IMG/VR virus record: IMGVR_UViG_3300010885_002980
Location: 1 to 31,786 of that record
Length of the DNA: 31,786 nucleotides
Direction: 5' to 3' (one strand)
DNA from: a virus
How positions within the stretch are numbered: position 1 is the stretch's first letter; each line of letters opens with the position of its first letter. The notes under the pieces are model-generated. The model worked only from the letters and a program-made list of their open reading frames with translations. It was not told the origin of the DNA and made no database searches. This document shows, in pieces, positions 1 to 7,943 of the stretch. Both the position numbers and the translations under genes were made by a program.

Positions 1-1320
1 GAAGTAATCACCAAGAAGACTTCTATGGGAGACGTTATTTCCGACTTCGTTCACAGTAAGAATCCTAAGTTTGCTGGTAAGTCTAAAAAAGAACGTATGA
101 AGCAAGCTATGGGTGCCTATTACGCAATGCAGCGTAATGAAGCTTATGATGCAGAAAGCTCAGCAGAAGATGACTTTGAAGGTCTGATGGCTAAGACAGA
201 GTTGTCAGCTATTAGAGATAAAGCTAGTAAACTGATTTCGATGATTAGCGATTCAGATGACCTTGAAGCCTGGGTTCAGTCAAAGATCTCCTACGCCAAA
301 GTTCAAATTGATGGCGTTTATGACTATATGACTTATAGCGGTGAACATAAGACTCCAGAAGAATCAGAATATTCTCAATCGGGTCAGATGGCTTCAAACT
401 ACGGAAACTTTATGAACCGTATGGGTGAAGAATACGTAGTTGAGAAGAAAAGTGACGACAATGAAGATGATGATGAAATGGAACGCGCAGCTAGCAAGAA
501 TATAATCAACCAGATGCGTAAAGTACCAGTTGATAGTATGCACAAGCTAACTTTTGAAAATGGAAAAAAACATTTAGTACACCATAACAACGTTGTAAAA
601 GCTCTTCAAGTGCATGCAAATACGCCAATTGCTAAAGGCGCTAAAGAAAATGTGCAAAACGCGCTTGGCCGATCGCATGAAGATTTTATGCATGTAGTTA
701 AGTATGGCAAACCAGCGCCAGTTAAGGCTCGTTCAAAAGTTTCTCTTGCCGGCATGAAAGAAGAAGCCGATTTAGAAACACGCGAATCAGGAATGCGCCC
801 TAAAAAGGCTATCGTGGTTACTGGTTCAGATGGTAAACCAAAAGTCAGATACTTCACTCCAGCCCGTAAACAGATTGACGTATCTTCTGAAGGACTTAAA
901 GGAAATCAACATAAGATCGATGCTAATAAAAATGGCAAGATCGATAGTCAAGACTTTAAGCTTCTGAGAAAGAAGAAAGTACAGGAAGCCGAAGAGATGA
1001 CTCCAGAGAATGTTGCTAAAGCTGCAGCTACTCAGACTCAATTTGGGGCTGTTGGAAATAGGAACATGCAACAGGATAGCATTGATAAGATGCAATCTGA
1101 TCCACTTGCTTCTAAACAAAAAATCAAACTTCCTCCTACTCAGGGCAATAAACCAATCGGTGGAGATACCCAAACTCATCCGGATATTGCTGAAGAAATT
1201 TTGTTAAATAAACTATACGACAGTTTATCTGAACAGAATAAAGAGAAGTTTGAAGCAATGCTTGATACCGACGATGGCATCGAGAATCTTTTGGACTTCG
1301 CTAGGGAGCAAGAACTATAA
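1..1320 (+). CDS. Virion/prohead-associated protein with EF-hand-like loop (5' partial)
   Basis: The frame is open from base 1 with no stop before the first ATG at 25, so the gene probably begins outside the window; about 439 codons are visible. Near the start is a basic motif (SKKERMKQAMGAYYAMQR, residues 20-37 from the ATG at 25) of a type I associate with structural proteins of marine T4-like phages. Residues 299-310 (bases 919-954) form an EF-hand-like loop with Asp/Asn at positions 1, 3, 5, 9 and 12, Gly at 6 and Ile at 8. An acidic stretch lies at about 143-152, and the C-terminus is acidic and helical. Position directly upstream of a small virion protein and gp21 suggests a head or core component. 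The exact role is unknown. It touches the next gene by a TAATG overlap. Confidence 0.6.
   Translation, partial: EVITKKTSMGDVISDFVHSKNPKFAGKSKKERMKQAMGAYYAMQRNEAYDAESSAEDDFEGLMAKTELSAIRDKASKLISMISDSDDLEAWVQSKISYAKVQIDGVYDYMTYSGEHKTPEESEYSQSGQMASNYGNFMNRMGEEYVVEKKSDDNEDDDEMERAASKNIINQMRKVPVDSMHKLTFENGKKHLVHHNNVVKALQVHANTPIAKGAKENVQNALGRSHEDFMHVVKYGKPAPVKARSKVSLAGMKEEADLETRESGMRPKKAIVVTGSDGKPKVRYFTPARKQIDVSSEGLKGNQHKIDANKNGKIDSQDFKLLRKKKVQEAEEMTPENVAKAAATQTQFGAVGNRNMQQDSIDKMQSDPLASKQKIKLPPTQGNKPIGGDTQTHPDIAEEILLNKLYDSLSEQNKEKFEAMLDTDDGIENLLDFAREQEL
919..954 (+). other. EF-hand-like calcium-binding loop coding segment
   Basis: The segment encodes DANKNGKIDSQD followed by Phe. This fits the 12-residue EF-hand/dockerin loop pattern DxNxNGxIDxxD; position 12 is Asp rather than the more common Glu. 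It is a motif observation; metal binding is inferred. Confidence 0.55.
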
Positions 1321-1850
1321 TGGCTGAAGTATTCAAACCAATCGGAACTGAAACGTCAGTTAATGCTCTGGCTACAGCCGTGAGCACATCTTCGCGTCTC
1401 ATTCGTTTAGTACATACTGGTGCTGCGGCAACAGTATCAAACACGATCACGTGTAGAACTGCGGTTACTTTCAACTCTAACACAGATATTGATTCTACTA
1501 ATGATTTTATTACTTTGACGAATCACTATTTTAAAGTTGGTGACGTGGTTCTTTACACAACATCGACCGGTAACACCGCAATTACCGGTCTTGCAAACAA
1601 TACTACTTACTACGTTGGACCAATTGCTAATACTTCTGGTATTCAGTTATCTGCATCACTCGGTGGTGCAAATGTTAACATAACTAAGAGTGTTACAGAA
1701 TCTGGTCAGAACTTAACTAGAACAAATTATACGATCACACTAATTGGTGGTCAAACTATAGTTCTTGAAAAATACACGGCGTATGATACATTGCTTGGCA
1801 CCGACGTTGGAACAAACGTAAAAGCCGTAGCAGTCGCGTACACGAACTAA
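1320..1850 (+). CDS. Small virion protein with inserted beta-rich domain
   Basis: 176 residues. The first ~48 residues and the last ~40 residues look like two halves of a compact beta-sandwich: an N-terminal segment containing LIRLVHTGAAATV and a C-terminal one containing TLIGGQTIVLEKYTAYDTL and ending VKAVAVAYTN. Between them (about 50-130) lies a Thr/Asn/Gly-rich segment with the pattern HYFKVGDVVLYTTSTGN...ITGLANNTTYYV, which resembles repeat domains of phage tail fibres and large repetitive surface proteins. The gene starts at the ATG that overlaps the upstream TAA and is followed 10 bases later by gp21. It may be a capsid decoration or head-associated protein; function is inferred from place and composition only. 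Confidence 0.5.
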   Translation: MAEVFKPIGTETSVNALATAVSTSSRLIRLVHTGAAATVSNTITCRTAVTFNSNTDIDSTNDFITLTNHYFKVGDVVLYTTSTGNTAITGLANNTTYYVGPIANTSGIQLSASLGGANVNITKSVTESGQNLTRTNYTITLIGGQTIVLEKYTAYDTLLGTDVGTNVKAVAVAYTN

Positions 1851-1860
1851 GGAAACTAAA

Positions 1861-2520
1861 ATGAAACTCATGGCAGAACTTAACGAATCAATAAAGATCA
1901 TCACCGAAGAAGGTGTAGAAGGGAAAAAGAACCTCTACATCCATGGTCCATTTATTCAGACTGAAGTGAAGAATCGTAATGGTCGTATGTATCGAAATGA
2001 GTCTGTTGCTAAAGAAGTAAAAAGATATAACGAAGAATATGTTCTTAAAGGTAGAGCTCTCGGTGAACTTGGTCACCCCGAAAGTCCATCGATAAACTTA
2101 GATCGTGTTTCTCATAAAATCGTTTCTCTTATTCCTGAAGGTAACGACTTTATTGGTAAAGCACAAATTCTTTCTACACCGATGGGTGAGATTGCCAGAA
2201 ATCTTATTGAGTCTGGGGTTCAACTAGGTGTCTCAACACGTGGTATGGGATCGCTAAAAGAAGTTAACGGAATTCAAATAGTTCAAGATGACTTCTATTT
2301 GGCTACGGCTGCTGATATTGTTGCAGATCCATCTGCGCCAAATGCTTTCGTTAATGGCATCATGGAAGGTATCGATTGGGTCTGGGACAATGGTTTACTA
2401 AAAGCCCAGGAGCTTGAACAAGCAAAGAAGAAGATTGAAGAGTCCGCCAGGAAGGTGAACAAAAAAGAGCTAGAAGAAGCTAAACTTCGAATCTTCAAGC
2501 ATTTCGTTTCAAATCTCTGA
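1861..2520 (+). CDS. 21: Prohead core protein protease gp21
   Basis: 219 residues, similar in size and sequence pattern to T4 gp21 (peptidase family S80), the serine protease that matures the prohead by cleaving scaffold and capsid proteins. Visible family features are ELGHPES with the likely catalytic His72, the segment GVSTRGMGSL with the likely nucleophile Ser125, and the conserved ATAADIVADPSAP block (151-160). The C-terminal tail (180-210) is a charged helix. AAGGAA lies just before the ATG at 1861; an alternative ATG is four codons in (1870). The gene precedes the scaffold and major capsid genes as in T4. Confidence 0.95.
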   Translation: MKLMAELNESIKIITEEGVEGKKNLYIHGPFIQTEVKNRNGRMYRNESVAKEVKRYNEEYVLKGRALGELGHPESPSINLDRVSHKIVSLIPEGNDFIGKAQILSTPMGEIARNLIESGVQLGVSTRGMGSLKEVNGIQIVQDDFYLATAADIVADPSAPNAFVNGIMEGIDWVWDNGLLKAQELEQAKKKIEESARKVNKKELEEAKLRIFKHFVSNL

Positions 2521-2524
2521 ATTT

Positions 2525-2532
2525 TATAAATA
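2525..2532 (+). promoter_or_regulatory. T4-type late promoter before gp22
   Basis: An exact TATAAATA octamer lies 25 bases before the gp22 start, in the gap after gp21. This is the late promoter -10 element recognised by host RNA polymerase carrying gp55, which is encoded at 10398-10988. A ribosome binding site (TAGGAG) follows just before the ATG. Confidence 0.8.
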
Positions 2533-2556
2533 CTTAAGAAAAATAGGAGTATCACA

Positions 2557-3615
2557 ATGTCTGAGAACTACAATAACCGTGAAGAGATCTTTGACGACTC
2601 GGAAATAGTCGAAGAAGAAACTTCAAATGCAAGTACGATTGCGGGCAATCCAACCGTCTCTCGTTCAGATCTAATTAGAAACATGGTTTCTTATGCTACT
2701 AAGCTTGGGCCTGAAGAATTGGCTGACTTCGTTTCTCGTATTGGCGCGGCTGAAGAAATGACTTCCCCCAATGACGTTAATGCTCAAATGGATAGCGCGT
2801 TAGGTACTTCTGATAATTCAGCCAGTAACAAAGCATCTATCAAATCTGCGAGCGCACCAGGTGAACCAAATAAAGGTCTTCCTTCAGCAGTCAAAGAAGA
2901 TCTTGCTTTAGTGTTTGGTAATTCTCTCGACCTTTCGGAAGAATTCAAAGACAAAGTTTCTACTTTGTTTGAAGCAGCTGTAATGACTCGTGTCGATATT
3001 GAAAGAGTTCGTATCGAAGAAGAAGTTGCAGCTGAAGCCGAAGAAGCTCTCGAAGCTCTCCAAGAAGAGATGGAAGAGAACATTGACGCATACTTGAACT
3101 ACGCAGTTGCTGAATGGATGGATCAAAACAAACTTGCTGTTCAAAGCAACATCAAGATCGATATGGCTGAATCATTCTTCAACGGTCTTCACAACCTCTT
3201 TACAGAACATTATATTGATATCCCCGACGAAGAAGTTGGTGTTGTTGAATCTCTCATGACGGAAATTGAAGAGCTCAGAGATTATATCAATGAGACGACT
3301 GAAAAGAATATCGAACTCACTAAGATCGTTTCTCAAAAAGAAGTGTCTGAGTCTGCATCTAAACTTGCTGAAAACTTGACAGACACTCAAAAAGAAAAGT
3401 TTACAAAGTTGATTGAAGCTGTAGATTATTCTTCTGTTGAAGAATTCAATAAAAAAGCAAACATCATCAAAGAAACTTATTTTACAAAGAGCGACGTGAA
3501 AGTGAATGCCGACCAACTTATTAGTGAGTCAGTAGATGAGCCTGCTAAAGCTGAATACGTTGACCCTGATATGAAAGTTTATGTTCAGTCGCTTTCCAGA
3601 AGTATTAAGAAGTAG
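2557..3615 (+). CDS. 22: Prohead scaffolding core protein gp22
   Basis: 352 residues, highly acidic and helical, with long coiled-coil stretches (about 145-190 and 225-270), as expected for the gp22 scaffold that fills the prohead and is later degraded by gp21. T4 gp22 is about 270 residues, so this one is longer; an extra Ser/Asn/Ala-rich stretch near residues 70-110 may account for part of that. Identification rests on composition and on its position between gp21 and gp23 rather than on motifs. The start follows TAGGAGT with good spacing, downstream of an exact late promoter. Confidence 0.85.
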   Translation: MSENYNNREEIFDDSEIVEEETSNASTIAGNPTVSRSDLIRNMVSYATKLGPEELADFVSRIGAAEEMTSPNDVNAQMDSALGTSDNSASNKASIKSASAPGEPNKGLPSAVKEDLALVFGNSLDLSEEFKDKVSTLFEAAVMTRVDIERVRIEEEVAAEAEEALEALQEEMEENIDAYLNYAVAEWMDQNKLAVQSNIKIDMAESFFNGLHNLFTEHYIDIPDEEVGVVESLMTEIEELRDYINETTEKNIELTKIVSQKEVSESASKLAENLTDTQKEKFTKLIEAVDYSSVEEFNKKANIIKETYFTKSDVKVNADQLISESVDEPAKAEYVDPDMKVYVQSLSRSIKK

Positions 3616-3620
3616 TTTTA

Positions 3621-3628
3621 AATAAATA
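3621..3628 (+). promoter_or_regulatory. Probable late promoter before gp23
   Basis: AATAAATA matches the T4 late octamer TATAAATA at seven of eight positions, 31 bases upstream of the gp23 ATG at 3659. The gap between gp22 and gp23 is otherwise only leader with the AAAGGAG ribosome binding site. Abundant capsid protein would justify its own late promoter. Confidence 0.55.
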
Positions 3629-3658
3629 ATCTAGTAAAACCTCAAAAGGAGAAAACAA

Positions 3659-5035
3659 ATGGAAACCTTTAGCATTAGAGAAGACTTGCTCCAAAAGTGG
3701 AAGCCCGTGCTTGAGCATGGCGATCTTCCATCTATTAAGGACGCACACCGCCGGAGAGTTACTGCTCAGATCCTCGAGAATACCGAGATCGCGATCAGAG
3801 AACAAGCAAACTTTAACCCACAATCTCTGTTCGAAGTCTCACCAGCAAACGCCGGTGGTACTGGTGGTTATGCTGGCGCCGGTGGTACTGGGGTTGCTGG
3901 TTACGATCCTATCTTGATCTCGTTGGTTCGTCGTGCAATGCCTAACCTGATTGCATACGATATCTGCGGCGTTCAGCCAATGACCGGTCCTACTGGTTTG
4001 ATCTTCGCAATGCGTGCTAACTACGCTAACTCGACTGCTCGTACTACTGCGGAAGCGCTGTATAACGAAGCTAACACCGAGTTTGCTTCGCCTGGCATCT
4101 CGCAAGCTAACACTATCGGTAACAAGTCGGTTGGTACTTCACCTGGTTCAACTTCTCAAACGACAGTTCTGGCTAACAGCAACATCTATAACTTTGCTGG
4201 TGGTGCAAACACTCAACAGCTCGAAGCACTTGGTTCAACATCGAACGTGGCTTTTGCTGAAATGGCTTTCTCGATCGATAAGCAGACTGTTACTGCTAAA
4301 TCGCGCGCTCTGAAAGCTGAATACACCATGGAACTCGCCCAAGACCTTAAGGCGGTTCATGGCCTCGACGCTGAAACTGAATTGGCTTCGATTCTGCAAT
4401 CTGAAATCCTTGCTGAAATCAACCGTGAAGTTGTTCGTTCGATCAACATCACTGCTGTTCGTGGTGCCAACACAGGTACAACTACTCAAGGTATCTTCGA
4501 CCTCGACACCGACTCAAACGGCCGTTGGTCGGTTGAAAAGTTCAAAGGTCTGATGTTCCAGATTGAACGTGAAGCTAACCAGATTGCTAAAGATACTCGT
4601 CGGGGTAAAGGTAACGTGATCATCTGCTCTTCTGACGTTGCTTCGGCTCTTCAGATGGCTGGTGTTCTTGACTACACTCCTGCTTTGAATTCAAACAATC
4701 TGCAGGTTGACGATACTGGTAACACCTTTGCTGGTGTGTTGAATGGCCGCTATCGTGTTTACATCGACCCCTATACTTCCGGTAACTACATGACCATTGG
4801 TTATAAAGGTGCCAACGTATTCGACGCTGGTCTCTTCTATTGCCCCTACGTTCCTCTACAGATGGTTCGTGCGGTTGGTCAAGATACCTTCCAGCCGAAA
4901 ATTGGCTTTAAGACTCGCTATGGTATCGTTCCTAACCCCTTCGCAAAAGGTGCAACCGCTGCTTCGGCAACTGCTGCTCTTGAAGAAGATACGAACGTTT
5001 ACTATCGTCGTGTTTTGGTTACCAACCTGCTCTAA
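3659..5035 (+). CDS. 23: Major capsid protein gp23
   Basis: 458 residues, the HK97-fold capsomer of T4-like phages. Recognisable family segments include MPNLIAYDICGVQPMTGPTG (about 95-114), the AEYTMELAQDLKAVHGLDAE region (about 221-240), and NVIICSSDVASAL with YVPLQMVRA near the C-terminus. The N-terminal ~59 residues look like the gp21-removed propeptide: LFE at 57-59 fits the (I/L)xE cleavage pattern and is followed by a Gly/Ala-rich linker (T4 cleaves after residue 65). A strong AAAGGAG lies before the ATG. Codon use is more C-rich than in the neighbours, which fits very high expression. It is followed by a strong terminator. Confidence 0.97.
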   Translation: METFSIREDLLQKWKPVLEHGDLPSIKDAHRRRVTAQILENTEIAIREQANFNPQSLFEVSPANAGGTGGYAGAGGTGVAGYDPILISLVRRAMPNLIAYDICGVQPMTGPTGLIFAMRANYANSTARTTAEALYNEANTEFASPGISQANTIGNKSVGTSPGSTSQTTVLANSNIYNFAGGANTQQLEALGSTSNVAFAEMAFSIDKQTVTAKSRALKAEYTMELAQDLKAVHGLDAETELASILQSEILAEINREVVRSINITAVRGANTGTTTQGIFDLDTDSNGRWSVEKFKGLMFQIEREANQIAKDTRRGKGNVIICSSDVASALQMAGVLDYTPALNSNNLQVDDTGNTFAGVLNGRYRVYIDPYTSGNYMTIGYKGANVFDAGLFYCPYVPLQMVRAVGQDTFQPKIGFKTRYGIVPNPFAKGATAASATAALEEDTNVYYRRVLVTNLL

Positions 5036-5065
5036 TAACAAGCAGAAGAAACTACAAAATAAACT

Positions 5066-5093
5066 AAGGGGATCCGAAAGGATCCCCTTTTTT
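5066..5093 (+). terminator. Rho-independent terminator after gp23
   Basis: A perfect 10-base-pair stem (AAGGGGATCC / GGATCCCCTT) closes on a GAAA tetraloop and runs into a T tract (88-93 of this line). It lies 30 bases after the gp23 stop and ends the head transcription unit. Confidence 0.95.
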
Positions 5094-5214
5094 GTTGTTT
5101 AATTTACAATCTACAATATATAATTGATTATCCATTTTTATCAACATAATACTATTATACACGGTCTATAAAAATTGTCAACCTATTTTTTTTCTTGGAG
5201 TTTACACTTTTCAG

Positions 5215-5243
5215 TTGACATTTTCTAAGATCTCTGTTAAGAT
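5215..5243 (+). promoter_or_regulatory. Early-type promoter, first of a tandem pair
   Basis: TTGACA at 5215-5220, a 17-base spacer, then TAAGAT at 5238-5243. The T-rich stretch before the -35 (CACTTTTCAG) resembles that of the promoters at 15475, 26975 and 31634. It points into the small-gene island. Confidence 0.7.
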
Positions 5244-5304
5244 ATAGTCTAGTGAATGCCCAGGTGATACGGAGAAAAAAGTTGCTCAACAGTGAAAAAA
5301 GTAG

Positions 5305-5333
5305 TTGACATTTCTTTGAAAAAAGAATATATT
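5305..5333 (+). promoter_or_regulatory. Early-type promoter, second of a tandem pair
   Basis: TTGACA at 5305-5310, 17-base spacer, TATATT at 5328-5333 (five of six consensus bases). AGTTGACATTTCT is shared with the promoter at 15475. Transcripts would have a leader of about 20 bases before the ATG at 5362. Confidence 0.8.
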
Positions 5334-5361
5334 GAATATATAAGGTAAATGGAGAAACACA

Positions 5362-5772
5362 ATGTACACGTTTGATGGCTCTATCGTTTCGGATCTACAC
5401 AAAGATACCTACGGCTTTCGTCCCACTGCAGATTTCTGGGCAAACTGGAATGATTCTTCTGATGCTGACAAACAGCATATCTGGGATCACCTGTGTGAAG
5501 CTCACGATTATGCTATGGATCTTGAGGCTAACAGAACTATTGATGCAATCAATGCTTTCGAGATTGAAGTTGCAAACGCTCTTGATCTTGGGGCTTCTTC
5601 TCGAGATGTAGCAGTTCGTTGGATCGTTGAGTCACTGAACTTGACTCAGTTTGATTTAATGTATGGTGGTAACTATATCTGCTTCCTCAAAGACTTGCCG
5701 CTGTCTATGGCGCAACTGTTCGAAAAATCCATTCGTCAACTTTCAAAAAATCTTATGGAGGAGCTTTTGTAA
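5362..5772 (+). CDS. Conserved phage protein of unknown function
   Basis: 136 residues. The N-terminal pattern FDGSIVSDLHKDTYGFRP followed by an aromatic FWANW motif matches a widespread family of uncharacterised phage proteins I recognise by its SDLHKD-GFRP signature. The rest is helical and acidic. GGAGAA precedes the ATG. It is the first gene after the tandem promoters, so probably early expressed. No function is proposed. Confidence 0.75.
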   Translation: MYTFDGSIVSDLHKDTYGFRPTADFWANWNDSSDADKQHIWDHLCEAHDYAMDLEANRTIDAINAFEIEVANALDLGASSRDVAVRWIVESLNLTQFDLMYGGNYICFLKDLPLSMAQLFEKSIRQLSKNLMEELL

Positions 5773-6002
5773 TGCTGGAAACTATGACCGCTTGTGATCT
5801 GTGCTTTGGTATTCTTGAGTCGGAATTTCACCACCCATTAGTTAATGGTAAAGCTAATCGCGATAACATTGAAGATGCTATTACGATTGGAATGATGCAA
5901 AAGAAACTTGGATACGTAACGCAAGAGACTGTTGACATTGCTATTGCTTTGGTCAATGATCTATTGGCTGAATATTCACCACGGGAGGGTTTGCGTGACT
6001 AA
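5772..6002 (+). CDS. Small hypothetical protein
   Basis: 76 residues, start overlapping the previous stop (TAATG), preceded by GGAGG. It is mostly helical, with two Cys in CDLCFG near residues 8-13. I do not recognise a family. It is part of the coupled small-gene island. Confidence 0.65.
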   Translation: MLETMTACDLCFGILESEFHHPLVNGKANRDNIEDAITIGMMQKKLGYVTQETVDIAIALVNDLLAEYSPREGLRD

Positions 6003-6228
6003 TATTACTGTTGCTCACTTCGAAAAGTGGCTTGGTAAACGCCGGATGTCTAAAGTCGGTCAGATGTGGTATGAGACTAGTGGCATCATGATAGTTCTAA
6101 AAGGTGGATTAACCAACGAAAAGTGGGATACGAACGGACGGTTTGTGGACACCAGCGAGCCCATCGCCGACATCAAGGCGGACCTACTTGAATTTTTTGA
6201 TAATGTGGTGGAGGACCCCATAAAATGA
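5995..6228 (+). CDS. Small hypothetical protein (GTG start)
   Basis: 77 residues. The GTG at 5995 is chosen because GGGAGG stands at the right distance and it overlaps the previous stop by eight bases; a more upstream ATG (5932) would overlap that gene far more. The product begins MTNITVAHFEKWLGKRR and ends acidic. No family recognised. Confidence 0.6.
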   Translation: MTNITVAHFEKWLGKRRMSKVGQMWYETSGIMIVLKGGLTNEKWDTNGRFVDTSEPIADIKADLLEFFDNVVEDPIK

Positions 6229-6452
6229 CAACTGTTAACGTAGACGTAGATGTAGAACTTGATGATTTCGATGATCAAGACTTGATTGATGAACTAGAAA
6301 GTCGCGGATGGTTTGTTGGTCCTGAAAAAAGGTGGGAACCGCTATTTCAAGAGTTGACAAATGAAGAAATAGATGATATATTATCTAAGTATTCTTGGTC
6401 TATTCCTGGAACACTTGGTTTTGATATCTATGAGAAGTTGAGAAAGCGATGA
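6225..6452 (+). CDS. Small acidic hypothetical protein
   Basis: 75 residues with ATGA overlap to the gene before. The N-terminal ~28 residues are strikingly acidic (VDVDVELDDFDDQDLIDELE), followed by a Trp-containing segment. A DNA-mimic or host-protein-binding role is conceivable for such an early acidic protein, but that is speculation. Confidence 0.6.
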   Translation: MTTVNVDVDVELDDFDDQDLIDELESRGWFVGPEKRWEPLFQELTNEEIDDILSKYSWSIPGTLGFDIYEKLRKR

Positions 6453-6874
6453 ACATCAAACACAGTCCAGTTTTTAACACTATGATCATCAGCGAACACT
6501 ACTCTAATAAGGATAAGGTTCCTCTAGAATATGTTTGTACTTCTGCACCAAACAAACACGCCGATTATGCAGCAGACATCTTCTATCGTGAAACACCTCA
6601 TCCTGAGTATGGCAACCGTTACCTTGGCGTCTATCGGAATGGTGACCATCAAGTTATGATCACAAACTGTGACATGATTGAGGATCTTACTTTCAGTATG
6701 GTCGAAGGTCTTGATGGTTGGGAATACTCCCAGCACCGTCATGACTATCGTCAAGTTGGTCGAACTGCTATTGATGGTGGTCGTTCATATACTAAACTTG
6801 TTGGTGACGTTCACGCTCCTGTCAAGACCATGAAAGTCAAAGACGGACAATTTGAGGAAGTGATCGATGGTTGA
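6449..6874 (+). CDS. Hypothetical protein
   Basis: 141 residues, ATGA overlap with the preceding gene. It is His- and Tyr-rich with alternating short beta-like segments (YLGVYRNGDHQVMITNCDM). No catalytic motif was recognised. It belongs to the coupled island downstream of the tandem promoters. Confidence 0.65.
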   Translation: MNIKHSPVFNTMIISEHYSNKDKVPLEYVCTSAPNKHADYAADIFYRETPHPEYGNRYLGVYRNGDHQVMITNCDMIEDLTFSMVEGLDGWEYSQHRHDYRQVGRTAIDGGRSYTKLVGDVHAPVKTMKVKDGQFEEVIDG

Positions 6875-7157
6875 CGTAGAAACTAGTGGCAAATACGCTA
6901 AGTTTATACTAAATGAGATTAAACCTAGAGCTGATAAGTTGCTGAAACCTATGGATAAGTTCCTCCCGGCAACAGCGGCGTTTTACATCTTTTTGCTAGA
7001 ACAACAAGGTAAAACATTTCGAAAACAAACTAGAGAAGCATTAGATTTTCTTATGGACCCGACAGATAAAAGTCCTAGTGCTATAACAATGAAGATTATT
7101 GATTCTATATTTTTATTGGGTAAAGCGGAGAAATGGGAGAGGGAAAATGGAATATGA
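6867..7157 (+). CDS. Small hypothetical protein
   Basis: 96 residues, overlapping the previous gene by eight bases; GAGGAAG lies before the ATG. The product is basic and predicted helical, with a moderately hydrophobic segment (FLPATAAFYIFLLEQQ). No family recognised. Confidence 0.6.
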   Translation: MVDVETSGKYAKFILNEIKPRADKLLKPMDKFLPATAAFYIFLLEQQGKTFRKQTREALDFLMDPTDKSPSAITMKIIDSIFLLGKAEKWERENGI

Positions 7158-7323
7158 GGTAAGTACTCCACAACCGCTCTCAGATTGGGTCTGTTATCTC
7201 AGCGGCGATCCATCTAAACCTATGGGTTCGGTGACGTACAGACCGCCTAAAGATAGAGAACCAAAATGGTTCAATAGAAAAATGCAGGAATTCTTTTTTG
7301 GTGTAAGGTGGTATAAAAAATGA
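7147..7323 (+). CDS. Small hypothetical protein
   Basis: 58 residues from the ATG at 7147, chosen because GAGAGGG precedes it; the same frame opens at 7099, but that would overlap the neighbour by 59 bases. The product has several Trp/Pro residues (PLSDWVCYLSGDPSKPMG) and a basic aromatic tail. No family recognised. Confidence 0.55.
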   Translation: MEYEVSTPQPLSDWVCYLSGDPSKPMGSVTYRPPKDREPKWFNRKMQEFFFGVRWYKK

Positions 7324-7535
7324 ACAACTATGTAAGATATCGTAATTGGTGGTATGAATGGCAAGCGCCAGTTGACCTACACCACGAAGCTTTTAAAGAA
7401 CACATTAACTCTATGAGTCTATATGAATTGATGGAGACACTTGAAAAATTCGATACAGACTACGAATATGTTGCTGAAGCTCAGGGTAGTTATGGGTACA
7501 GCGAAGGTGTTGGAATGGGAGACATCAAGAAGTGA
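7320..7535 (+). CDS. Small hypothetical protein
   Basis: 71 residues, ATGA overlap with its upstream neighbour. It begins MNNYVRYRNWWYEWQAPVD, is rich in aromatic residues, and has a Gly/Tyr-rich end (GSYGYSEGVGMGD). Unknown function. Confidence 0.6.
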   Translation: MNNYVRYRNWWYEWQAPVDLHHEAFKEHINSMSLYELMETLEKFDTDYEYVAEAQGSYGYSEGVGMGDIKK

Positions 7536-7903
7536 CAATGCATCTGTTGCCGGTATACTATACCACTACACAAAGCAAGAGAAAGACAAAGCCTTCTAAA
7601 TCCGTTAGGCTTAAAGAAGCTGTAGAAAATCATGAGGCTTGGATCACCAAGATGACTCGTGGAAAGACTATTGATAAGAAGAATATTAATAAAGAATGGT
7701 TTGCCGAATATACGAGTATGCTAAAAGCTCATAAAACCGAGTACAACAGCGCGGGCATGAACAGTGCAGATACACCAAAGCCCGAACCCAAAGTCTATAC
7801 TGGCACTCGTCTCATTGGTATCGCCACGATGCACAAGTCAAATATGGTACCAGTTTTCAGTGCTCAGGATGCAGAAGATATTTCTAAGATGCGAAGGGGT
7901 TAA
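7532..7903 (+). CDS. Conserved phage hypothetical protein
   Basis: 123 residues from a GTG that overlaps the previous stop (GTGA); the ATG at 7538 giving MHLLPVYYTTT is an equally good start. The N-terminus MHLLPVYYTTTQSKRK and the C-terminal IATMHKSNMVPVFSAQDAED are hallmarks of a protein family common in aquatic phages whose function is not known to me. It is the last gene of the island before the late promoter at 7917. Confidence 0.7.
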   Translation: MTMHLLPVYYTTTQSKRKTKPSKSVRLKEAVENHEAWITKMTRGKTIDKKNINKEWFAEYTSMLKAHKTEYNSAGMNSADTPKPEPKVYTGTRLIGIATMHKSNMVPVFSAQDAEDISKMRRG

Positions 7904-7916
7904 CATTTTCCCCTCT

Positions 7917-7924
7917 TATAAATA
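7917..7924 (+). promoter_or_regulatory. T4-type late promoter before the tail-tube-family gene
   Basis: An exact TATAAATA octamer in the 40-base gap before the ATG at 7944. It lies downstream of the small-gene island and would restart transcription at late times from the gp55 polymerase. Confidence 0.8.
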
Positions 7925-7943
7925 TAATAGTAAGAGGTAAATC

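Larger units (their letters stand above)
5094..5361 (+). other. Gene-free interval holding tandem promoters
   Basis: About 270 AT-rich bases separate the gp23 terminator from the next small gene. No open frame of note was seen. The interval holds two sigma70-like promoters (5215-5243 and 5305-5333) about 90 bases apart, and a purine-rich leader ending in GGAGAA before the ATG at 5362. Confidence 0.6.

Noticed and set aside
826-1179. Minus-strand open frame of 117 codons opposite the first gene
   Set aside because: No ribosome binding site or recognisable domain, and the opposite strand carries a clear structural gene.
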